A DNA stretch of 64,000 nt from Paenibacillus popilliae ATCC 14706 (GTDB lineage: Bacteria; Bacillota; Bacilli; Paenibacillales; Paenibacillaceae). The stretch spans positions 1-64,000 of the forward strand of contig NZ_BALG01000027.1 of the NCBI RefSeq assembly GCF_000315235.1. The letters are read 5' to 3'. Shown here one piece after another: positions 58,367 to 64,000 of the stretch; position 1 is the stretch's first letter; each line of letters opens with the position of its first letter. The position numbers were made by a program, and so were the translations under genes. Under the pieces are notes generated by a model. The model did no database searches. It was not told where the DNA came from and saw nothing but the letters and a program-made list of their open reading frames with translations.

Positions 58367-61243
58367 TTGGCGAGTGAACATATCGTGATCAAAGGGGCGA
58401 GGGCCCACAACCTGAAAAATATTGATGTAACGATTCCGCGCGACAAGTTCGTCGTGCTCACCGGATTGAGCGGCTCGGGCAAATCCTCGCTGGCGTTCGA
58501 TACGATTTATGCCGAAGGCCAGCGCCGTTATGTGGAGTCGCTCTCCGCCTATGCGCGCCAGTTCCTTGGGCAGATGGAGAAGCCGGACGTAGATTCGATT
58601 GACGGCCTCTCGCCTGCCATCTCCATCGACCAGAAGACGACGAGCCGCAACCCGCGTTCCACGGTTGGAACGGTAACGGAGATTTACGACTATGTGCGGC
58701 TGCTGTACGCTCGGATTGGGCGGCCCCATTGTCCGGTGCACGGCATTGAGATTACGTCGCAGACGGTCGAACAGATGGTGGACCGCATGTTGGCGTATCC
58801 GGAGCGGACTCGGCTGCAGATTCTGGCTCCAGTCATCTCCGGGCGCAAGGGCGAACATAAGGGCGTCTTCGCCGACATCCAGAAACAGGGCTTCGTGCGG
58901 GTGCGCGTAGATGGCGAGATTCGCGATGTATCGGAGACGATCGAGCTGGAGAAGAACCGGAAGCATAATATTGAAGTGGTCGTCGACCGCATTGTCGTGA
59001 AGGATGAGGTGCAGGCTCGGCTGGCCGATTCGATCGAGACGGCACTCCATATGTCGGGCGGGCGGATTATCGTCGATATCATCGGCGAAGAAGAGCTGGT
59101 CTTCAGCTCGAATCTGGCTTGTCCGGAGTGTGGCTTCAGCATCGATGAGCTGTCGCCGCGGATGTTCTCCTTCAACAGCCCGTTCGGCGCCTGCCCGGAT
59201 TGCGACGGACTCGGCGTCAAGATGATTGTCGATCCGGAGCTGCTCATTCCGGACTCGTCGAAGACGATCGGGGAAGGAGCGTTCCAGGCGTGGGCAGGAA
59301 GCACGTCGAACTATTATCCGCAGTTCCTCCAGGCGGTATGCGAGCATTACGGCATACCGATGAATGTGCCCGTGTCGCAGCTTGAGCCGGAACAGATGAC
59401 GAAGCTGCTCCATGGCACGGGGGGAGAGAAGGTGCGCTTCCGCTACGAGAACGATTTCGGTCACAAGAAGGAAGCGCAGGTGGCGTTCGAAGGAATTATT
59501 CATAACTTGGAACGGCGCTACCGCGAGACGGCATCGGAAGCCGTCCGCGAGCATATTGAAGGCTTCATGAGCGCCAAGCCATGCGGTACCTGCAAAGGGC
59601 ATCGCTTGCGCAAGGAAAGTCTCGCTGTTACCATCAATGCTCAAAATATGGCCTATGTAACGGCGCTCTCTATCGGGGAGGCGCAGCGCTTCTTCTCGAG
59701 TCTGGAACTGACGGAGAAGGAACAGATGATCGCCCATCTCATCCTGAAGGAGATCAACGCCCGGCTTGGCTTCCTGGTGAACGTGGGGCTGGATTACTTG
59801 ACGCTGAGCCGCGCGGCGGGAACGCTGTCCGGCGGCGAGGCGCAGCGTATCCGGCTTGCGACCCAGATTGGCTCCAGCCTGATGGGTGTGCTATATATTT
59901 TGGACGAGCCGAGCATCGGGCTGCATCAACGCGACAATGATCGTTTGATTCAGACGCTGGAGCATATGCGCAATCTGGGCAACACGCTTATCGTCGTCGA
60001 ACATGACGAAGACACGATGCTTGCGGCGGACCATATCATCGATATTGGTCCGGGCGCGGGAATTCACGGCGGGCAGGTTATCGCCGAAGGGACGCCGGAA
60101 GAGATCATGAAGGACAAGCATTCGCTTACCGGCCAATATTTGAGCGGGCGCAAGTTCATTCCGGTACCGTCGAAGCGCCGTGCGCCAGACGGACGATGGC
60201 TCGAAATCATCGGCGCCAAGGAGAACAATCTGCGCAGCGTGAACGTGAAGCTTCCGCTTGGCGTATTCACGGCGGTAACCGGCGTATCCGGCTCCGGCAA
60301 ATCGACGCTCGTGAACGAGATTCTGTATAAGACATTGGCGAGAGATTTGAACCGGGCGAAGGTGCGTCCAGGACAGTACAAGGAGATTCGCGGCCTCGAG
60401 CATATCGATAAGGTCATTGATATCGACCAGTCGCCGATAGGGCGGACGCCGCGCTCTAACCCGGCTACGTATACCGGCGTGTTCGACGATATCCGTGATC
60501 TGTTCTCGACGACGAATGAAGCGAAGATTCGCGGCTACAAGAAGGGCCGCTTCAGCTTCAACGTCAAGGGCGGTCGCTGCGAGGCATGCCGGGGCGATGG
60601 AATTATCAAGATTGAGATGCACTTCCTGCCGGATGTATACGTTCCTTGCGAAGTGTGCAAGGGCAAACGCTACAACCGGGAGACGTTGGAAGTCAAATAT
60701 AAAGGCAAGAGCATCGCCGATGTGCTGGAGCTGACGATCGAGGATGCGGCGGAGTTCTTTCAGAACGTGCCGCGTATTCACCGCAAAATCCAGACGCTGC
60801 TCGATGTCGGGCTCGGTTACATGAAGCTCGGCCAGCCGGCGACGACGCTGTCCGGGGGCGAAGCCCAGCGGGTGAAGCTCGCGGCGGAGCTGCATCGCCG
60901 CAGCACGGGCAAGACATTTTACATTCTCGATGAGCCGACGACGGGTCTGCATGTCGCGGATATCGACCGTCTGCTGCAGGTGCTGCATCGCCTCGTTGAT
61001 TCCGGCGAGACGGTGCTCGTGATCGAGCATAACCTCGACGTTATTAAGACGGCCGATTACTTGATCGACCTCGGCCCGGAAGGCGGCAGCGGCGGCGGCA
61101 CGATGGTGGCGACCGGCACGCCGGAGCAGGTCGTGAAGGTGGCAGGCTCCTACACGGGCCGCTACTTGAAGCCAATTCTGGAACGGGATCGGGAACGGGC
61201 CGCGCAGTGGGAGACGGCCTGCAGCGTGGCGCAGGAGGTGTAA
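58367..61243 (+). CDS. uvrA: UvrA, excision nuclease subunit A
   Basis: About 958 aa from TTG 58367, 10 bases after GGGAGG; the in-frame GTG at 58340 lacks a site. Tandem ABC ATPase that finds DNA damage and loads UvrB. First Walker [21 protein letters not shown], zinc finger CPECGFSID...CPDCDGLG, signature [15 protein letters not shown]; second Walker [18 protein letters not shown], zinc finger CEACRGDG...CEVCKGKRY, second signature [15 protein letters not shown]. The minus strand opposite is open for long stretches only because of codon bias. Confidence 0.97.
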   Translation: MASEHIVIKGARAHNLKNIDVTIPRDKFVVLTGLSGSGKSSLAFDTIYAEGQRRYVESLSAYARQFLGQMEKPDVDSIDGLSPAISIDQKTTSRNPRSTVGTVTEIYDYVRLLYARIGRPHCPVHGIEITSQTVEQMVDRMLAYPERTRLQILAPVISGRKGEHKGVFADIQKQGFVRVRVDGEIRDVSETIELEKNRKHNIEVVVDRIVVKDEVQARLADSIETALHMSGGRIIVDIIGEEELVFSSNLACPECGFSIDELSPRMFSFNSPFGACPDCDGLGVKMIVDPELLIPDSSKTIGEGAFQAWAGSTSNYYPQFLQAVCEHYGIPMNVPVSQLEPEQMTKLLHGTGGEKVRFRYENDFGHKKEAQVAFEGIIHNLERRYRETASEAVREHIEGFMSAKPCGTCKGHRLRKESLAVTINAQNMAYVTALSIGEAQRFFSSLELTEKEQMIAHLILKEINARLGFLVNVGLDYLTLSRAAGTLSGGEAQRIRLATQIGSSLMGVLYILDEPSIGLHQRDNDRLIQTLEHMRNLGNTLIVVEHDEDTMLAADHIIDIGPGAGIHGGQVIAEGTPEEIMKDKHSLTGQYLSGRKFIPVPSKRRAPDGRWLEIIGAKENNLRSVNVKLPLGVFTAVTGVSGSGKSTLVNEILYKTLARDLNRAKVRPGQYKEIRGLEHIDKVIDIDQSPIGRTPRSNPATYTGVFDDIRDLFSTTNEAKIRGYKKGRFSFNVKGGRCEACRGDGIIKIEMHFLPDVYVPCEVCKGKRYNRETLEVKYKGKSIADVLELTIEDAAEFFQNVPRIHRKIQTLLDVGLGYMKLGQPATTLSGGEAQRVKLAAELHRRSTGKTFYILDEPTTGLHVADIDRLLQVLHRLVDSGETVLVIEHNLDVIKTADYLIDLGPEGGSGGGTMVATGTPEQVVKVAGSYTGRYLKPILERDRERAAQWETACSVAQEV

Positions 61244-61343
61244 GCGCAAGGGACAATAATGCGGCACGAGGCTTCCCCGTCGCATATGATCACCATCGCC
61301 ACGTATTTGGGGATTCGGCATTATTTCGATACGGTCATCGGCG

Positions 61344-61427
61344 ATGATAGTCTATGAATCACTCCGTCTGATGATTGCATTCGGATTGTTCGTGATTGTG
61401 CTGCTGTCCTTCCCTAACAAGAAGTAG
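61344..61427 (+). CDS. 27-aa holin-like toxin-type peptide
   Basis: MIVYESLRLMIAFGLFVIVL then LSFPNKK. A short Tyr-Glu start, one membrane helix beginning LMIAFG and a Lys-rich tail is the layout of the small putative holin-like toxin peptides of Bacillales, which include type I toxin-antitoxin toxins. No strong ribosome binding site is visible; weak translation is usual for such toxins. A strong terminator follows 75 bases downstream. An antisense antitoxin RNA would be expected on the minus strand but cannot be proved from sequence. Confidence 0.55.
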   Translation: MIVYESLRLMIAFGLFVIVLLSFPNKK

Positions 61428-61500
61428 ACCTCCCTGAGCTTACCGGCTGGTGGAAGCCTACCTTCCATAATGGTCGACTGCCTAAGAGGCAATGGATTGC

Positions 61501-61536
61501 AAGACCGTAGATGTTCCCGAATCTGCGGTCTTTTTT
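61501..61536 (+). terminator. Terminator downstream of the 27-aa peptide
   Basis: AAGACCGTAGAT pairs with ATCTGCGGTCTT (one G.T pair) around GTTCCCGA, followed by TTTT. Confidence 0.85.
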
Positions 61537-61741
61537 ATGTGAATCCCATTTGAATCGGTCATCATGGGAGGCACACGGCTCGAGCGATGACGTGGCTCAT
61601 TTGTAAATGTCATCCCCACCCAAAAACCTAAAAACCTGTGACAATCCTGTTAAAGATAGTGGAAAAGTATTGAAATCCTTGCTTGGTAATTATAACATAG
61701 GGAAAGATTGGGGAAATGCGCATGTAGAGGGAGGTCGCACC

Positions 61742-61945
61742 ATGTTTCTGGCCGAAGGAGCAGAGCAGACCGAAAACCTGTTTACTTTTTTTGACGTCTT
61801 TATGATCGTGTTTACGTCCATCTTGATTTGGGCAGCAATCCGTCAAGTCAAGCAGCGTCCGCGCAATCCGTTTGCAATCGGGTTTGTGATTGTCAGCTTG
61901 ATTGTCTTTTTGATTGCAGATATGAAGATGATTTCGGGTTGGTAA
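61742..61945 (+). CDS. Small two-helix membrane protein (possibly DUF2759)
   Basis: A 67-aa protein. ATG 61742 lies 7 bases after GGGAGGT, a much better start than ATG 61607. Two membrane helices (FFDVFMIVFTSILIWAAI and NPFAIGFVIVSLIVFLIADM) flank a basic loop (RQVKQRPR). Size and layout are like the DUF2759 (YqgW) family, an uncharacterised group; this is a tentative recall. Confidence 0.6.
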   Translation: MFLAEGAEQTENLFTFFDVFMIVFTSILIWAAIRQVKQRPRNPFAIGFVIVSLIVFLIADMKMISGW

Positions 61946-62022
61946 AAATAGTCTATATCGTAATGTTAAGCGATTTTAATGGGGATGCCGAACTCCGCAC
62001 ACATTCAAACAGCCAACAGACA

Positions 62023-62056
62023 GGCTCTTTGATATAGATTATCAAAGGGCTTTTTT
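62023..62056 (+). terminator. Terminator of the 67-aa membrane protein gene
   Basis: GGCTCTTTGATA pairs with TATCAAAGGGCT (one mismatch) around TAGAT, followed by TTTTTC. Confidence 0.8.
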
Positions 62057-62126
62057 CGGCATTGGATGCCTCCCCGGTACTGAAAGCGGACCTTTCTCAA
62101 CGCGCAAATCAAGAGGAGAGAAGAAT

Positions 62127-63254
62127 ATGAAAGCAGATCATGTCAGGAAGAAGGGGTTGTGCTGCGGGTTGCTGTCGCTGGCGGTGATGTCGGGGGTGAC
62201 GCTGCCGGCGGCGGCACATGCAGCCGATGCGGCAACGATGAAGGCCGCCAGCATCGATGGTAAGGTGAATGTGCAGGCTGAGGCAATGCAGCAATGGTTC
62301 GGCGGTGACGGGACATACAGTTCGAAGACGCAAATGTACAGCTACATGCCGAACGATGTTTCCGCCGTTATTCAAAAGGTCGGACCGTCGGTCATCTCCA
62401 TTTTATGTATAGTAGAGGGCAGCGAGGAAGGGAAGGATTATCGGCTTGGGAGCGGCTTCGTCGTGCGCGAGGATGGTTGGATTGTAACGAATGCGCATGT
62501 TGTTAAAGGAGCCTCGAATCTGCAAGTGGTTACCTCGGATGGAACGGCGTATTCGGTTCAAAAATGGTATGCCGACGAGGCGATCGATCTGGCGATGCTG
62601 CAAATCAAGGCCAGCGGACTAAAGCCGGTCACGTTCATGAAGCAGGCGCCGCAGGTCGGCGATCCGGTCGTCGCTCTGGGAACGCCGGGTTCGTTTAGGC
62701 TGCGCAATTCGGCGACATTAGGCATCGTGAACGGCATCGGGCGGTCATACACCGGAGAACCGCCATCGTGGTCATACGACTATAAGAAGATTCAGACAGA
62801 CGCAGCGCTCAATCCCGGCAGCAGCGGCGGGCCGCTTTTTAATATGAAAGGGGAAGTCATTGGCGTCAATACGCAGAAAGGTATAGGGGATGACATCGAT
62901 AACCTGGGGTTTGCCATTCCGGCAGATACGGTGCAGATGGCGATTCGCCATTTTATGAACTATGGCAAGATTAAGCGCGCGGATCTTGGCATCGAACTGG
63001 AGGAGGACTATGCCGCCTCTGAGGGGCTGCCGGGAGCGGAACTGCTTCGGGTGACGGCGGTGCAAAGCGAAGCGGCGAAGCAGGCCGGCATCCGCGAAGG
63101 CGATGTGCTGTATGCCGTCGATGGGCAACAGGTGATGACGAAGACGGATATCATTGAAGCGCTTAAGCTGCGGCTGCCCGGACAACGGGTGTCGCTTACG
63201 ATGCAGTCGGATGGGGATGTGGTGGAACGGACGGTTGCGCTGGTCGAAGGCTAA
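62127..63254 (+). CDS. HtrA/DegP-type trypsin-like serine protease with PDZ domain
   Basis: A 375-aa secreted protease; ATG 62127 follows GAGGAGAG. Signal peptide (GLLSLAVMSGVTLPAAAHA). Catalytic triad: His in IVTNAHVVKG, Asp in EAIDLAMLQIK, Ser in LNPGSSGGPLFN. A C-terminal PDZ domain (SEAAKQAGIREGDVLYAVDG) follows at about 290-370. Unlike HtrA/HtrB of Bacillus it has a cleavable signal instead of a long anchor, so it may be released. It acts in quality control outside the membrane or in surface protein processing. Confidence 0.92.
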   Translation: MKADHVRKKGLCCGLLSLAVMSGVTLPAAAHAADAATMKAASIDGKVNVQAEAMQQWFGGDGTYSSKTQMYSYMPNDVSAVIQKVGPSVISILCIVEGSEEGKDYRLGSGFVVREDGWIVTNAHVVKGASNLQVVTSDGTAYSVQKWYADEAIDLAMLQIKASGLKPVTFMKQAPQVGDPVVALGTPGSFRLRNSATLGIVNGIGRSYTGEPPSWSYDYKKIQTDAALNPGSSGGPLFNMKGEVIGVNTQKGIGDDIDNLGFAIPADTVQMAIRHFMNYGKIKRADLGIELEEDYAASEGLPGAELLRVTAVQSEAAKQAGIREGDVLYAVDGQQVMTKTDIIEALKLRLPGQRVSLTMQSDGDVVERTVALVEG

Positions 63255-63339
63255 TCCAGCGCCGTCGTTCCCTTTGCTGTCGGGCAGGGGGAGATCGTTG
63301 ATAGGAGTGAAGGAGCGTCTTGGGAGAGGAGACGGTAGA

Positions 63340-64000
63340 ATGAGAGAGAGGAATACAGGCAAGATCATGGGCAGGATCGCATGCACCGGGCTTGCCGCCG
63401 TACTGCTGGCCGGAGGACAGGCGATAGCAGCGGCTTCGGCTGTAGGAAGCGGAACGTTGCAGGCGGAGGTACATCCGCCCTTAGCCGCACAGGCACAGAC
63501 ACAGGCGGGTCTGGTGATGGAGGAGCTGCGGCTGCAGGTAGGCAGCGCCAAGGCGACGCTGAACGGGGAAGAATGGACGATAGCCAAGCCGTATGTAAAG
63601 CAAGGGGCAACGATGGTGCCGCTGCGGGTATTTACCAAGGCGTTCGGGGCCGAGCTGAGCTGGAGCGCGGGAGATGTTGTGACGTTAAAGAACGACAATA
63701 CGGCGCTGCGGCTGCGCGTTGGGCAGCCGCAGGTGAGGGTGAACGGCAAGGCGATGACGCTCCCTGTCGCTCCGGAAATGGTGGACGGCACGCTTATGGC
63801 ACCGCTTAAGCCGTTAGCGGAAGCCTTTGGGGCCACTTGTACGGTGGCGAGTGATCAGAGCATTGCGCTGAAACGAACCGGCACGTTGGCGGACGCGGTT
63901 ATCGATGTAAGCGCGCAGGCGGGACGTATCGGCGATCATGTGCGCCGCTGGTCGATGGTGATGCCGGAAGGCTGGAGCTACCGGTTCTTGACGCCGGAGG
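63340..64000 (+). CDS. Copper-amine-oxidase-N-domain surface protein, cut by the window end
   Basis: ATG 63340 follows AGGAGA with 7-base spacing; 220 codons are visible and the frame stays open to 64000. Signal peptide (IMGRIACTGLAAVLLAGGQA, then IAAASA). Residues about 65-175 form the copper amine oxidase N-terminal-like domain common on Paenibacillus surface proteins (KQGATMVPLRVFTKAFGAEL, NGKAMTLPVAPEMVDGTLMA). It is not an amine oxidase. The rest (VMPEGWSYRFLTPE) suggests a second domain beyond the window. Confidence 0.75.
   Translation, partial: MRERNTGKIMGRIACTGLAAVLLAGGQAIAAASAVGSGTLQAEVHPPLAAQAQTQAGLVMEELRLQVGSAKATLNGEEWTIAKPYVKQGATMVPLRVFTKAFGAELSWSAGDVVTLKNDNTALRLRVGQPQVRVNGKAMTLPVAPEMVDGTLMAPLKPLAEAFGATCTVASDQSIALKRTGTLADAVIDVSAQAGRIGDHVRRWSMVMPEGWSYRFLTPE

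Larger units (their letters stand above)
61244..61741. other. uvrA downstream gap: HAD-like relic, toxin-type peptide, terminator
   Basis: Apart from the peptide gene at 61344 and the terminator at 61501, a 32-codon frame at 61259-61357 reads MRHEASPSHMITIATYLGIR then HYFDTVIGDDSL. The HYFDTVIGDD part resembles the middle of HAD-family phosphatases, so this is probably a gene relic. The rest (61537-61700) shows no further signal. Confidence 0.4.

Noticed and set aside
58118-61321. Two long minus-strand open frames (539 and 476 codons) opposite uvrA
   Set aside because: They mirror the codon bias of uvrA, have no ribosome binding sites or recognisable domains, and uvrA is complete and certain.
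62772-63836. Minus-strand 354-codon frame opposite the HtrA-type protease and the following surface-protein gene
   Set aside because: Low-complexity Ser/Pro/Ala composition and no ribosome binding site; both plus-strand genes are well supported.
63340-64000. Copper amine oxidase enzyme
   Set aside because: Only the small N-terminal-like domain is present, which in Paenibacillus decorates many non-enzymatic surface proteins.
1-64000. CRISPR arrays, tRNA and rRNA genes
   Set aside because: No regularly spaced direct repeats, cloverleaf sequences or rRNA signatures were seen; the only repeats are the hairpins and short repeats listed.

Overview
The window reads as chromosomal DNA of a spore-forming, flagellated, Gram-positive bacterium, most likely a Paenibacillus. 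This is inferred from gene order: comF, yvyF-flgM-flgN-flgK-flgL-yviE-fliW-csrA, flaG-fliD-fliS-fliT, flagellin, hpf-secA-prfB, ftsEX, ctpB-minJ and uvrBA follow the Bacillus subtilis order with Paenibacillus-type insertions. A gerA/gerC/gerB germination operon, frequent TTG starts with strong ribosome binding sites and the absence of outer-membrane genes agree. I saw no rRNA, tRNA or CRISPR array.

Bases 1-4549 look like the right-hand end of an integrated element, AT-richer than the core and carrying accessory genes: a leftward operon of tiny membrane peptides, a divergent ribbon-helix-helix regulator with two matched palindromic operators, an XRE-ImmA protease with an unknown partner, a broken XRE regulator, and a three-gene membrane cassette. 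Three copies of one terminator hairpin are spread through it. Core sequence resumes inside comFA just after where the Walker A lysine should be, so comFA is cut and its 5' part should lie beyond the left edge of the window.

Bases 5.5-16.7 kb are flagellar: comFC, the late export and hook-junction genes, the FliW-CsrA switch, filament cap and chaperones, a flagellin relic and two short flagellins. Each flagellin has its own SigD-type promoter and a leader hairpin presenting GGA (probable CsrA sites). The second flagellin gene is bracketed by 42-bp inverted repeats. Bases 16.7-27.8 kb hold a possible c-di-GMP-type structured leader, an unknown 196-aa protein, a Maf-type flagellin glycosyltransferase and the pseudaminic acid genes (pseB, C, F, H, I, G-like), interrupted by a secreted-protein gene on the opposite strand and by decayed sequence.

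Bases 28.4-34.7 kb carry a cassette I consider the most interesting: a TPR-alkaline-phosphatase-superfamily enzyme, a complete Fe/aminoethylphosphonate-type ABC importer with a fused double permease, and a winged-helix-LicC/PntC-like cytidylyltransferase. Together they suggest import, CTP activation and transfer of a phosphonate or phospho-alcohol onto a surface glycan, perhaps the flagellin glycan next door.

Bases 34.8-64 kb are mostly core: germinant receptor operon, hpf, secA, prfB with its programmed +1 frameshift, a YitT-family protein, a VanW-family protein and an esterase on the minus strand, ftsE-ftsX-M23 peptidase-ctpB-minJ (division and wall turnover), motAB on the minus strand, uvrB-uvrA, a tiny holin-like toxin-type peptide, a small membrane protein, an HtrA-type protease and the start of a copper-amine-oxidase-N-domain surface protein cut by the window end.
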